64,000 nucleotides of DNA from Panopea generosa. Its lineage: Eukaryota > Mollusca > Bivalvia > Adapedonta > Hiatellidae. The stretch's first letter is position 1; every line of letters begins with the position of its first letter. Below are positions 35,100 through 48,289 of the stretch, one piece after another. The notes under the pieces are model-generated. The model ran no database searches. It saw nothing but the letters and a program-made list of their open reading frames with translations, and was not told the DNA's origin. The position numbers were made by a program, and so were the translations under genes. The stretch covers positions 27,555,452-27,619,451 of the forward strand of contig CM055911.1 of the NCBI GenBank assembly GCA_029582155.1, in the 5' to 3' direction.

Positions 35100-35984
35100 T
35101 ATTTGAAAAAGATTGCCAGCTACTTATGGTTCTACTAAAAATCAGTTTGAGGTCTTCTTCAACCAATAAAACATTCGCATATATACTAAGGGCTTTTAAA
35201 AACTCTTTTTACACTTTAGTGTCAGATTTCATTCGGTTGATTTACGTTAAGAGTGCCTTCTCCATCTTCTACTGTCCAAATTGCATGACTGTGACATGAT
35301 TTGTTTTTCTCAATTTTTTTAAGCTACCCACAAATGTGAAAATTCACAGGCGTCAGTAATGAGTGCATGAACCATTCGCCTGGATACATTTACTAGTTAT
35401 TTGTTAGTTTTCAATGTCACTGAGTGTAAACCTTAAATAATGTTTTGAAAATGGCGTTAAGCCCCATTCAAAAACACTGAACTTCTATACTGCAATATCA
35501 TTAATTTTCTGTTTTTTTTTGGTTCTAAGACAAATTTGTGGTGATTTCATTAAAAATCATCAATTTGAAAAATAAATTACAATATTTCGACCTTTCAGCA
35601 CATTTCAATCCGAGTATTCCGACTAGATGTTTTCTAACTATGACCTGGATGTATGGATTTACGATCACGCTACCATGCACATTTACTCTTAACGGTCTGC
35701 TATATACGAGATAAGTTATACTCTTTGAAAAATAAGACCTGAAGTCATATTTAGTCAAGCACTCAATGAGAATTTTAATATTTGATAATTCACATTTGGA
35801 TGTTGTCAAATTGATGTCTGGACACGGCCTTAAGAATGATCAATAAAATGAGGAAAGAGGAACTATCATGCAATTAATGCATGCATAAAAGTTTCTGAAG
35901 GTCTCACTACAGTTGAAGTGTTGTTTTTTTTGTTCTATATATATAAAGTTAGGTCTAGGACTACCATGGTAAAAATCCATATAG
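33676..35984. other. A+T-rich spacer with a short (AT)n
   Basis: No gene seen. (AT)n at about 35081-35102. AAAATGGCGTTAAGCCCCATT at about 35450-35470 looks like an isolated SINE tail. Confidence 0.4.
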
Positions 35985-36089
35985 AATTTCTATGCCGCCC
36001 CCCCCCCCCCCACCCCCCCCCCCCCCCATCTCCAATAAAATTGATCAGCATATAATAATCGCAGTGTCAGCTCGTCAGTCCGCATATAC

Positions 36090-36230
36090 GAATGGGTAGT
36101 TAAGTATCTAGGGTTTAGGGTTAGTATTTTTATTGGACGTTTGTAAAACAGTTATGTGGCATTTTTCTATTTTATGGCATAATTTCAGCCACACAAGTAA
36201 AAAGCTAAGAAGCCACTTAACGACCTATTC
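36090..36230. mobile_element. MITE copy 1 (141 bp)
   Basis: Left end GAATGGGTAGTTAAGT, right end ACTTAACGACCTATTC: 14 of 16 bases pair as an inverted repeat. The inside shares CTAGGGTTTAGGGTTAGTA with copy 2 at 37.79 kb. Confidence 0.7.
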
Positions 36231-36914
36231 AAGAGAATTAAGTCCGATAAATAAATTACATAAACACATGGCTCAATTCATCAGCAAGACATGACGATGT
36301 GTCGCGTGTGCGTGAGAGACACACTCGTACCTCAGAGATCAGGATCACACTTTGATTTTGACAACACTTTTAGTCTGTGTGAGATATCGTGACTGATCTG
36401 TAACTTTATCATCTATGGATTAATTTCAAAAACAATATGTTCAATTCATCAACATGATATGACGATGTGTCGCTCATAAGACAAAAATCCGTACCTTAAA
36501 GGTCAAAGTCACACTTTCAGTCTGTCAAATTTTGAATCCATCCAAACAAAAAAATATTCATTTCATCAACATGACATAACGACAACGTGTGCTGCGTTAT
36601 CTAAAAGGTCAATGTCACACTTTCAGTCTATTTCAGATTTGGTTCCCGTCCTGTAACTTTATTATTAATAGATAGATTTGAAAAAAAAACACAACATTAT
36701 CAACATGGCGTGACGACGTTTCTTAAGATCAAGGTCACACTCTATGTCTGTTTGACGATATTTCTAGTCCGTTTGACAATTCATGTGCGCTCTGTAATTT
36801 TCTCATACCGCTTATTATATATGCGCAGCACATTTCGTGTCCGGTTTATTACTCATTCATACTTGGAAGGATTTCAACAACTTAATATCTTCATGAATAA
36901 GGAATGAAGTGACA

Positions 36915-37200
36915 ATGAATAAATAATCGAAAATTTAGACACAAGAGCAATAATGTTCTATTACAGTGAACACATCTGGGTCACATACTCAGTGACAAAT
37001 GAGTAAATGATAGAGCATTGGACACAAGAACGGTAATGTGTTATTACAGTGACCATGACGGGGTCACATACTCAGTGACAAATGAATAAATAATCGAATA
37101 TTGGACACAAGAACGGTAATGTGCTATTACAGTGACCATGACTTGGTCACATCTCAGTGGAAGTGAACAAATATTTAAGTATTGAACATACTTTAAAATA
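36915..37200. repeat. ~90-bp tandem repeat, three copies
   Basis: GGACACAAGAACGGTAATGTG, CTATTACAGTGACCATGAC and CAGTGACAAATGAATAAAT recur; located in the piece that interrupts the GTCCGT repeat. Confidence 0.8.
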
Positions 37201-37689
37201 TAATGACTCATTCGTTGTTAAACTGATATGACATTGTGACAATAACTAAAGAGACAAGTATTGCACATAGTTTAATATAAAATATGTTCCAGAGTTGAAC
37301 TGATTTGACATTAAGTTACAATAAATAAAGTAGTTAGAATTGGACAGGCGTATAAAGTATGATATATTGTGATGTATTGTGAGCATGAATAAAGAAAGAA
37401 GCGTTATTCAGAGTTAAACTGAATGTGATTACAGTCACAATAGATAATGACATACTGTGACAAAGAGCATGTTTTGGACACAATTTAGATATGAAACCTT
37501 ATTCTATGTGTGACTCAGTTAAGTGTAATTGATGTATCGTATTGGCAATAATAAAAAAAATAAACATCACAAGGTATAATAATATACTCAATATCGTTTG
37601 TCTTTAAATACCTACTTATATATCGTTAGATCACAGACCACTTGGGGGCATCTGACACTTAACAGTGATAATCTTTTTATTTTTTAATG

Positions 37690-38312
37690 CCCCCCCCCCC
37701 CTCCCCCAAAAAAATATTTGGTGGCATATAGTAATAGCAGCGTCCTTCCGACCGTCCGTCCGTCCTTCCGTCTGTCCTTCCGGGCGGACAAATGGGTATT
37801 TAAGTGTCTAGGGTTTAGGGTTAGTAATTTTTATGGACAGATGAATAGCTGTTGAAAAAACATAACATGGCTGTTCAAGACACTTAAAAAACAGCTCTTA
37901 GGTGGCTTTTTTTCACTTACGTGGCTAAAATTTAGCAACACAAGTAATACGATTGACGCAAAGAAGCCACTTAAATACCCATTTGTGAGAACGTCCGTCC
38001 GTCCGTCCGTCCGTCCTTCCGTCCGGTATTTCGTTTCCGGTCTGTAACTTTGTCATGCATAGATGGATTTTGTTGAAACTTGCAACAAATGATCAACAGA
38101 ACATGACGACAAGTCGCGAGTATGACCCACACCCGTACCTCAAAGGTCAAAGTCACAATTTTAGTTTGTTTGACAACACTTTGAGTTCTTGCCTGTAACT
38201 TTGTCATTCATAGATGAATTTTTATGATACTTGCTACAAATGATCAACATAACATCATGACATGTTGGGAAGCATGTGACACTTAACAGTGACATTTCTT
38301 GTTTAAGGAATA
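37690..38312 (+). mobile_element. 'GTCCGT' dispersed repeat, copy 2
   Basis: Starts with a C-tract and TTTGGTGGCATATAGTAAT, then runs of CCGTCCGTCCTT split by a MITE, CGTTTCCGGTCTGTAACTTT, ATGACGACAAGTCGCGAGTA, and ends GTGACACTTAACAGTGACAT TTCTTGTTT. It begins about ten bases after copy 1 ends. Confidence 0.75.
37788..37986. mobile_element. MITE copy 2 (199 bp, perfect 19-bp TIRs)
   Basis: ACAAATGGGTATTTAAGTG (37788-37806) and its exact reverse complement (37968-37986). Located inside the GTCCGT tract of the host repeat. No clear target duplication is visible because the target is itself repetitive. Confidence 0.8.
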
Positions 38313-38479
38313 TATCCCCACATAAATAAAGCACAATAACTGGTTGACTTGCTTTTCTAGACGAGGATGCGTTGAATTTTTTTTTATAAAAGAATCCACA
38401 AATGCTCATAGATACTTGCATCTGTTAAAAGTCATTTTGTTAAAACCAGTGATATCTTATTGCAGTATATGCTATTCCA

Positions 38480-41400
38480 GTTTTTATGTGTAATGATACG
38501 TGAATGTTTGCTATTGAGGTAATGGCTTGTTTCTGAATAGTAATGATTATAAAAGAATGTTTAAAGAAAGTATATCAGGAAATCACACTAAAAATGTCAT
38601 CAAATCATGTTACCGTAGGAAAATGGGGCACAACTGTGTAGTGATACGTGAATGTTTGCTATTGAGGTAATGGCTTGTTTCTGAATAGTAATGATTATTA
38701 AAGAATGTTTAAAGAAAGTATATCAGGAAAACACGCTAAAAATGTCATCAAATCATGTTACCGTGGGAAGAAAGGGGTACAACTGCGTAGTGATACGTGA
38801 ATGTTTGCTATTGAGGTTATGTCTTGTTTCTGAATAGTAATGATTATAAAAGAATGTTTAAAGAAAGTATATCAGGAAAACACGCTATTAATGTCATCAA
38901 ATCATGTTACCGAGGGAAGAAAGGGGCACAACTGTGTAGTGATACGTGAATGTTTGCTATTGAGGTAATGGCTTGTTTCTGAATAGTAATGATTATAAAA
39001 GAATGTTTAAAGAAAGTATATCAAGAAAACACACTAGAAATGTCATTTAATTATGTTACAGTGGGAAGAAAGGTGTACAACTGTGTAGTTAGACGTGAAT
39101 GTTTGCTATTGAGGTAATGGCTTGTTTCTAAATAGTAATGATTATAACAGAATGTTAAAAGAAAATATATCGGAAAAACACGCTAGAATTGTCATTAAAT
39201 CATGTTACCGTGGGGAGAAAGGGGCACAACTGTGTAGTGAGACGTAAATGTATGCTATTGAAGGTATGGCTTGCTTCTGAATAGTAATGATTATAAAATA
39301 AAGTTTAAAGAAAGTATATTAGGAAAACATGTTAAAAATGTCATCAAATCATGTTACAATGTAATGGGAAGAAATGAGCACCACTGTGTAGTGAGACGTG
39401 AATGTTTGCTATTGTGGTAAATGCTTGTTTCTGAATATTAATTTTTTAAAAGAATATTTAAAGAAAGTATATCAGGAAAATACGCTAGAAATGTCATCAA
39501 ATCATGTTACCGTGGGAAGAAAGGAGCACAACTGTGTAGTGATACGTGAATGTTTGCTATTGAGGTAATGGCTTGTTTCTGAATAGAAATGATTATAAAA
39601 GAATGTTTAAAGAAAGTATATCAGGAAAACACGCAAGAAATGTCATCAAATCATGTTACCGTAGGAAGAAAGGGGTACAACTCTGTAGTTAGACGTGAAT
39701 TTTTGCTATTGAAGGTAAAGCTTTCTTCTGAATAGTAATGATTATAAAAGAATGTTTAAAGGAAGTATATTAGGAAAACACGCAAGAAATGTCATTAAAT
39801 CATGTTACCATGTAATGGGAAGAAAGGGGTACAGCTGTATAGCGATACGTGAATGTTTGCTATTGAGGAAATGGCTTGTTTCTGAATAGTAATGATTATA
39901 AAAGAATATTTAAAGAAAGTATATCAGGAAAACACGCTAGAAATGTCATTTAATCATGTTACCATGGGAAGAAAGGGACATAACTGTGTAGTGACACGTG
40001 AATGGTTGCTATTGAGGTAATGGTTTGTTTCTGAAAAGCGATGATTATAAAAGAATGTTTAAAGAAAGTATATCAAGAATATACGCTAGAAATGTCAATC
40101 AATCATGTTACCATGCATTAGGAAGAAAGGGGCAAAACTATGTAGTAAGACGTGAATGTTTGCTATTGAGATAATGGTTTGTTTCTGAATAGTAATGATT
40201 ATTAAAGAAAGTTTAAAGAAAGAATATCAGGAAAACACGGTAGAAATTTCATTAAATCATGTTACCGTGGGAAGATCGGGGCACAACGATGTAGTGATGC
40301 ATGAATGTTTGCCATTGAGGTAATGGTTTGTTTCTGAATAGTTCTGATAATAAAATAATATTGAAAGAAAGTATATCAGGAAAAATTGCTAGAAATGTCA
40401 TTAAATCATGTTACCATGCATTGGGAAGAAAGGGGCACAACTATGTAGTAAGACGTGAATGTTTGCTATTGAGGTAATTGTTTGTTTCTGAATAGTAATG
40501 ATTATATAAGAATGTTTAAAGAAAATATATCAGAAAAACACGCTAGAAATTTCATTAAATCATGTTACCATGCAATGCGAAGAAAGGGACACAAATGTGT
40601 AGTGGAAAGTGAATGTTTGCAATTGAGGTAATGGTTTGTTTCTGAATAGGAATGATTATTAAAGAACTTTTAAAGAAATAATATCAGGAACACATGCTAG
40701 AAATGGCATTAAATCATGTTACCATGCAATGGGAAGAAAGGGGCACAACTATGTAGTAAGACGTGAATGTTTGCTATTGAGGCAATGGCTTGTTTCTGAA
40801 TAGTAATGATTATAAAAGAATATTTAAAGAAAGTATATCAGGAAAACACGCTAGAAATGTCATTTAATCATGTTACCATGGGAAGAAAGGGACATAACTG
40901 TGTAGTGACACGTGAATGGTTGCTATTGAGGTAATGGTTTGTTTCTGAAAAGCGATGATTATAAAAGAATGTTTAAAGAAAGTATATCAAGAATATACGC
41001 TAGAAATGTCAATAAATCATGTTACCATGCATTAGGAAGAAAGGGGCAAAACTATGTAGTAAGACGTGAATGTTTGCTATTGAGATAATGGTTTGTTTCT
41101 GAATAGTAATGATTATTAAAGAAAGTTTAAAGAAAGAATATCAGGAAAACACGGTAGAAATTTCATTAAATCATGTTACCGTGGGAAGATCGGGGCACAA
41201 CGATGTAGTGATGCATTAATGTTTATCATTGAGGTAATGGTTTGTTTCTGAATAGTTCTGATAATAAAATAATGTTGAAAGAAAGTATATCAGGAAAAAT
41301 TGCTAGAAATGTCATTAAATCATGTTACCATGCATTGGGAAGAAAGGGGCACAACTATGTAGTAAGACGTGAATGTTTGCTATTGAGGTAATTGTTTGTT

Positions 41401-43375
41401 TCTGAATAGTAATGATTATATAAGAATGTTTAAAGAAAATATATCAGAAAAACACGCTAGAAATTTCATTAAATCATGTTACCATGCAATGCGAAGAAAG
41501 GGACACAAATGTGTAGTGGAAAGTGAATGTTTGCAATTGAGGTAATGGTTTGTTTCTGAATAGTAATGATTATTAAAGAACCTTTAAAGAAATAATATCA
41601 GGAACACATGCTAGAAATGGCATCAAATCATGTTACCATGCATTGGGAAGAAAGGGGCACAACTATGTAGTAAGACGTGAATGTTTGCTATTGAGGTAAT
41701 GGTTTGTTTCTGAATAGCAATGATTATTAAAGAACTTTAAAAGAAAGTATATCAGGAACACATGCTAGAAATGTCATTAGTCATGTTATCATGCAATGGG
41801 AAGAAAGGGGCACAACTATGCTGTAAGACGTGAATGTTTGTTTTTGAGGTAATGGTTTGTTTCTGAATAGTTATGATAATAAAATAATGTTTAAAGGAAG
41901 TTTATCAGGTAAACAGGCTAGGAATGTCATTAAATCATGTGACCATGCATTGCGAAGAAAGAGGCACAACTGTGTAGTTAGACGTGAATGTTTGCTATTG
42001 AGGTAATGATTTGTTTCTGAATAGGAATATTAATAAAAGAACGTTTAAAGGAAGTATATCAGGAAAACACGCAAGAAATGTCATTAAATCATTGAACCAT
42101 GGGAAGATTGGAGCACAACTATGAAGTGATGTTTGAATGTGTGCTATTGAAGTAATGGTTTGTTTTTGAATAGTTATGATTATAAAAGAATGTTTAAAGG
42201 AAGTTCATCAGGAAAACAGGCTAGAAATGTCATAAAATCATGTAACCATACATTTCGAAGAAAGGGGCACAACTGTGTAGTGATACTTGAATGTTTTCTA
42301 TTAAGGTAATGGCTTGTTTTTGAATAGTAATGATTATAAAAGAATGTTTAAAGAAAGTATATCTGAAACAAATGCTAGAAATGTCCTTAAATCTTGTTAC
42401 GATGCATTGGGAAGAAAGGACCACAACTGTGAAGTGAGACGTGAATGTTTGCTATTGAGGTAATGGTTTGTTTCTGAATAGTAATGATTATAGAAAGTAT
42501 ATCCGGAAAACACGCTAGAAATGTCATTCAATCATGTTACCATGTAATGGGAAGAAAGGGCACAACTGTGTAGTGAGACGTGAATGTTTGCTATTGAGGT
42601 AATGGCTTGTTTCTGAATAGTAATGATTATAAAAGAATGTTTAAAAAATGTTTATCACGAAAACACGCTAGGAATGTCATTAAATCATGTTACCGTTGGA
42701 AGAAAGGAGCACAACTGGGTTATGAGACGTGAATGTTTGCTATTGAGGTAATGGCTTGTTTCTGAATAGTAATGATTATAAAATAAAGTTTAAAGAAAGT
42801 ATATTAGGAAAACATGTTAAAAATGTCATCAAATCATGTTACAATGTAATGGGAAGAAATGAGCACCACTGTGTAGTGAGACGTGAATGTTTGCTATTGA
42901 GGTAATGGCTTGTTTCTGAATAGAAATGATTATAAAAGAATGTTTAAAGAAAGTATATCAAGAAAACACGCTAGAAATGTCATTAAATCATGTTACCGTG
43001 GGAAGACTGGGGCACAACTGTGTAGTAAAACGTGAATGTTTGCTATTGAGGTAATGGCTTGTTTCTGAAAAGTAATGATTATAAAAGAATGTTTAAAGGA
43101 AATATATCTGGAAACCTCGCTAGAAATGTCATTAAATAAATCATGTTACCGTGGGAAGAAAGGGGGCACAACTGTGTTGTAAAACGTGAATGTTTGCTAT
43201 TGAGGTAATGGTTTGTTTCTGAATAGTAATGATCATAAAATAATGTTAAAAGGAAGTATATCAGGAAAACACGCTAGAAATGTCATTAAATCATGTGACC
43301 ATGCATTGGGAAGAAAGGGGCACAACTGTGTAGTGAGACGTGAATGTTTGCTTTCGAAGGTATGGCTTGTTAGAG
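38480..43375. repeat. 149-bp satellite-like array, about 32 copies
   Basis: TGAATGTTTGCTATTGAGG recurs at 38501, 38649, 38798, 38947 and on. Other landmarks: GGCTTGTTTCTGAATAGTAA, AGTATATCAGGAAAACACGC, AATCATGTTACCGTGGGAAG, AAAGGGGCACAACTGTG. Some units have an 8-bp ATGCAATG/ATGTAATG extra piece (~155 bp). A six-unit block near 39.84-40.75 kb is repeated 914 bp downstream. Confidence 0.96.
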
Positions 43376-44749
43376 ATTCCTTTTAAATATATTATTTTGG
43401 CATGTTTAAATAGATATCATTTTGGTAATACGAGGTCAGTGAGTGTATATAGGCATGATATATTGAAATAATATGTTTTAGCCAATTTTAAATTCTTAAA
43501 AATCCTGACAAATTCCTTTCAGCTCATTTTTTCTATAGAGATAAATAAAAGAAAAAAATATCAATGAAGTAAAATACGGAACAAAAGAAAGAAACGTCCC
43601 CTTTATCTATGCTGATAGAAACATGCCACGTTGGTGATAATCGTGTCGTCTATAAATACAATAGACAAAAATACTATTCCATGAAATGGTAGTTTTAGTA
43701 CCTTCCACATTAACGAAAATGTAATGAACACGATGAACTAATTCAAGATAGCTATGCATTGACGCGCATGCTTTGACTAATGAATCAAATGTAATATAAC
43801 ATAAAATTACCGATGTCGAACTTAATTAAATCACTACATTAAATATTTAAATTTTAATTTGATGGATCAATCGCAACAACAACATTATTGGATAACGTGT
43901 AGCTTATGACAGGTAGGCCTGCGATCTGGATAAAGGTAACGTCTGTACATTATAGATGTTACAAAATGTTACCTTCGATTAATTTGTTGGAACTTAATTT
44001 CGTTGTTATGGCTTCCCACAAAATCAACAAATTGAGCCCTCACCCAACCCGCGTCGAATATTAATGATTTCACAAACTGCGATGACAATATACACTGAGT
44101 TTAATATCTAATTAGTCACCCACATTTTGTTCGCAATTCTCTGAAACGGAAATAGTAAATATAACAACTAGAAGTAGATTGTGTTAAATATTTCCTTCTT
44201 ATGAACAATACAAAACAATAATATAATAAATGGCAAAATGGCGTCACACTTTTTCCATCGACTTTAATAGGGTAAGCATGAAATCATGCTTTCAAGCTAT
44301 TCCAATCTCTTATATTGCAATTAGGAAACATGAAACAATGAAAGGAAATGTCCCTGCGATACATTAGATATTTTATTATCCAAAATTAGATATGTTTCAT
44401 CATTAATTTTTTTCTAAAATTCATCCGTAGCACGAATTGTACGCAACACATTGTACATATCTAATTACCTACCTAGCTACCTGCCTGCCTGTCTGCCTGT
44501 CTTCCCACAAACTCACCCTCCCGCCCGTTCGAAACTTGCCCATCATGAATAATCCCCTATTTTTAACTTAGCATTGCGTTTTTTTATTGCAGGTTGGTAG
44601 CTCGGCTAATTATTGTTCCTTTAGTCAAATTTGATCATTATCACCAGAACTTCATTATTTTAACTTATGCGTGTAAAGCTATTCCCATTAATTGTCGCTC
44701 ACCATGATTATTTTAAATGAGCTGTTTCGAGATAGTTTAGTGTCCGTCC
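43376..44749. other. A+T-rich spacer
   Basis: No gene recognised. CCTACCTAGCTACCTGCCTG with further CTGC-type units at about 44468-44505 is a short degenerate tetranucleotide run. Confidence 0.4.
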
Positions 44750-45725
44750 TTAATTTTTATATCCCACCAAAACAAAAAATTGGGATGGCATATAGTAATC
44801 GCAGTGTCCGTCCGTCCGTCCGTCCGTCCGGTTTTTCGTGTCCAGCATGTAACTTTGTCATGCATAGATGGATTTTGTAAATACTTGCTACAAATGATCA
44901 CCATAACATGACGACGTGTCGCGAGTAAAACCCACACCCGTACCTCAAGGTCAATGTCACACTTTGAGTTTGTTTGACATCACTTTGAGTCTGTATGAGA
45001 TTTAGTGTCCGACCTATAACATTTTCATGCATAGGTGGATGTTATAAATAACTGCTACAAATGATCAACATGACATGATGAGGTGTCGCGCTTAAGACCC
45101 AAACATGTACCTCAAAGGTCAATGTCACACTTTGAGTTTGTTTGACAACACTTTGAGTCTGTGTGAGATTTCGTGTCCGGTCTGTGACTTTGTCATGCAT
45201 AGATGGATTTTATAAATATTTCCTATAAATGATCAACATAACATGACGACGAGTCCCCCACAACTCCAACATCAAAGGTCAATGGTCAAGGTCACAATTA
45301 AGCTTTGTGTGACAACACTTTTAGTCAGCTTGAGATTTCGTGTCCGGTCTGTAACTTTGTCACTATGAATAAATTTCAAAAACACTCAATTCACTATCAT
45401 GACATGACAACGTGTCACGCGTACATGTAAGATCTGCTCCCGTACCTTAAAGGTCAAGGTAACACCTTGAGTTTGTATGACAACACTTTGAGTCTGTGTG
45501 AAATCTCGTGTCTGGCCTGTAACTTTGTCATGCATAGTTGGATTTATAAATATTTGCTACTAATTATTAACATAATATGACGATATGTCGTGCGTTTCTA
45601 GTATGTAACGTCAGTCCATGAATCTTGATATAAATGAATAAATCGCTACTTATTATGAAATATATCGTTATCACAGACCATTTGGGGGACATGCGACAAT
45701 TACCAGTGACATTTCTTGTTTTGTA
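44750..45725 (+). mobile_element. 'GTCCGT' dispersed repeat, copy 3 (no MITE)
   Basis: TTGGGATGGCATATAGTAAT, CAGTGTCCGTCCGTCCGTCC, five ~160-bp sub-units with CATGACGACGTGTCGCGAG, TCAAGGTCAATGTCACACTT and TCTGTGTGAGATTTCGTGTC. Ends TATCACAGACCATTTGGGGG, GACATTTCTTGTTT. This copy has an uninterrupted GTCCGT tract, and so serves as the empty site for the MITE. Confidence 0.8.
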
Positions 45726-46544
45726 GTGTGCATCTACTTGTTCATTGGATATATAACAAGCTTACGAAGTACCTTTATAACCAATAATTTTTTCGAACAA
45801 ACTCTTGAAGTTGACCACAAATGTCATATTATGGAAATTAAATTTCAAACGGTGCGTTAATTTGATGTGGTGAGCACAATAGTTCTCATTCGGCTTTAAC
45901 CAATCACTGGATCATCGCCAAACTTACACATAGATTGTGACCGAACCATCGCCGACACATTTTTGAACTTGATAATAAGTATCGAAAGTTATTGCCTTTG
46001 AATTGCAAGAATTGTAAGAATATATGTACTCTAAAGTCGCTGTTTTCTATTGATGTTGAACAAGTTTACATGGTAGTAAAACCATTTCTCACACAATGTC
46101 TTTAATTGGCCAAATTCGATAATGACTGTCGTATTTCTGGCCATTGAATCTTAAATACATTATCTTTCGTTTTTTTTCTTTTGCATTATGTGTACTCTAG
46201 GACCTGCAGTTTTCATTTGATCTACACCAAAACGGATACTGAATTTATATATATATAAACTTCTTTACCTGTTTAAATTTAAATGTCTGATGTATGGCCC
46301 ATTCAATATCAAACAGCATTGTCTCCTTTGCCAAATACTAGTGATTTAGAGTCTACATAGCCCTTATGTCTTAATTCATTTTTTTATTATTTGGTGTACG
46401 CTTGATGATAATTTATTCACAAATTTTGTAATCATTAGACTATAATTGTGATTGCTGTTTAAGCTTAGTATGCATTGAATGTCTTGTTTGTCGAAATATG
46501 TGTCTATTTCTTTCGTTGTACCTTATAATATAACATGAGTTATG
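45726..46544. other. Spacer
   Basis: No gene recognised. Some stretches (GGTTCGAATGT-free, CCATTGAATCTTAAATAC) look unique. Confidence 0.3.
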
Positions 46545-47315
46545 TCCCTTTCTTAACAAATATATGTTGATGTCACGTAGCCAATATGTTCTTTCCTATT
46601 CAAGTCAATATTTCCAATATTTTCATTCAACTATTGAGTAGCTCTATTAAAGCTTGCATACGCCAATAGCACATACATATGTGTTAGTGTCAGGTAGCTT
46701 TAATGTTCTTTCCTTTTCAAGTCAATATTTCCAATATCTTCAAATAACTATTGAGTAGCGATATAATAGTTTGCGTACGCCAATAGTAAACAAATATATG
46801 TTGATGTCAAGTAGTCTAAATGTTCTTTCCTATTCAAGTCAATATTTCCAATATCTTCGTTGAACTATTGAGTAGTGATATTATAGTTTTGCATACGACA
46901 TAAGCAGATAAAAATATGTTGATGTCACGTAGCCGATATGTTCTTTCTTATTCAAGTCAATATTTAAAATATCTTCATTCAACTATTGAGTAGCTCTATT
47001 AAAGTTTGCATACGTCAATAGCACACACATAATTATGTGTTAGTGTCACGTAGCCTAAATGTACTTTCCTATTCAAGTCAATATTTCCAATATCTTCATT
47101 CAACTATTGAGTAGCTCTATTAAAGTTTGCATACGTCAATAGCACACACATAATTATGTGTTAATGTCACGTAGCCTAAATGTTCTTTCCTATTCAAGTC
47201 AATATTTCCAATATTTTCATTCATCTATTGAGTAGCGATTTTATAGTTTGCATACGCCAAAAGCAGACAAATATGTGTTAATGTCACGTAGCCGATATGT
47301 TCTTTCCTATTCCAG
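46545..47315. repeat. ~118-bp tandem repeat, about 6.5 copies
   Basis: TGTTCTTTCCTATTCAAGTC starts units near 46587, 46703, 46821, 46939, 47060, 47181 and 47298. Other landmarks: TTCCAATATCTTCATTCAAC, TATTGAGTAGCTCTATTAAA, GTTAGTGTCACGTAGCC. Confidence 0.93.
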
Positions 47316-47364
47316 TCTTCTTTGAAACTTGAGAAATACATAAAATGTCAGGTACATAAATTGT

Positions 47365-48255
47365 CAGGTGGCAAGTCAGCCGTTCCGTTCAGTATATATC
47401 GAGGTGGCGAGTCAGCCGTTCCGTTCAGTATATATCGAGGTGGCGAGTCAGCCGTTCCGTTCAGTATATATGGAGGTGGCGAGTCAGCCGTTCCGTTTAG
47501 TATATATCGAGGTGGCGAGACAGCTGTTCCATTTAGTATATATCGAGGTATATATCGAGGTGGCGAGTCAGCCGTTCCGTTTAGTATATATCGAGTTGGC
47601 GAGTAAGACGTTCCGTTCAGTATATATCGAGGTGGCGAGTCAGCCGTTCCGTTCAGTATATATCGCGGTACATATCGAGGTATATATCGAGGTGGCGAGG
47701 CAGCCGTTCCGTTTAGTATATATCGAGGTGGCGAGTCAGCCGTTCCGTTCAGTATATATCGAGGTGGCGAGTCAGCCGTTCCGTTTAGTATATATTGAGG
47801 TATATATCGAGGTTAATATCGAGGTGGCGAGTCAGCCGTTCCGTTCAGTATATATCGAGGTGGCGAGTCAGCCCTTCCGTTTAGTATATATCGAGGTGGC
47901 GAGTCAGCCCTTCCGTTCAGTATATATCGAGGTGGCGAGTCAGCCGTTCCGTTCAGTATATATTAAGTTGGCGCGTCAGCCGTTCCGTTCAGTATATATC
48001 GAGGTGGCGAGTCAGTCGTTCCGTTCAGTATATATCGAGGTGGCGCGTCAGCCGTTCCGTTCAGTATATATCGAGGTGGCGAGTCAGTCGTTCCGTTCAG
48101 TAAATATCGAGGTGGCGAGTCAGCCGTTCCATTCAGTATATATCGAGGTGGCGAGTCAGTCGTTCCGTTCAGTATATATCGAGGTGGCGAGTCAGTCATT
48201 CCGTTCAGTATATATCGAGGTGGCGAGTCAGCCTTTCCGTTCAGTATATATCGTC
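47365..48255. repeat. 36-bp minisatellite, about 24 copies, open in several frames
   Basis: Unit GTGGCGAGTCAGCCGTTCCG then TTCAGTATATATCGAG. Some units carry extra 12-bp pieces GTATATATCGAG, so all lengths stay divisible by three. Because no copy contains a stop in at least one frame, a 308-codon frame runs 47368-48294 (12-residue repeat VASQPFRSVYIE) and other frames are open on both strands. No promoter, signal peptide or splice support: most likely non-coding. Confidence 0.95.
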
Positions 48256-48289
48256 GTTTCAAAAGCTTTCCTTGTAGTATTTGGAGATA

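Larger units (their letters stand above)
35985..37680 (+). mobile_element. 'GTCCGT' ~1-kb dispersed repeat, copy 1 (interrupted)
   Basis: C-tract (36000-36027), then GCATATAATAATCGCAGTGTC, several ~150-bp sub-units with CATGACGATGTGTCGCG, AAAGGTCAAAGTCACACTTTC and GTCTGTAACTTTATCAT. The right end TCACAGACCACTTGGGGG...CACTTAACAGTGATAAT is at about 37630-37680. The stretch 36910-37560 between is unrelated and includes three ~90-bp repeats. A MITE sits at 36090. Confidence 0.7.

Noticed and set aside
36109..36125. Telomere-like GGGTTTAGGGTTAG
   Set aside because: Only two imperfect units, and the same sequence is simply part of both MITE copies.
38480..43375. CRISPR-like array
   Set aside because: The whole 149-bp unit is conserved with no unique spacers; this is eukaryotic tandem DNA.
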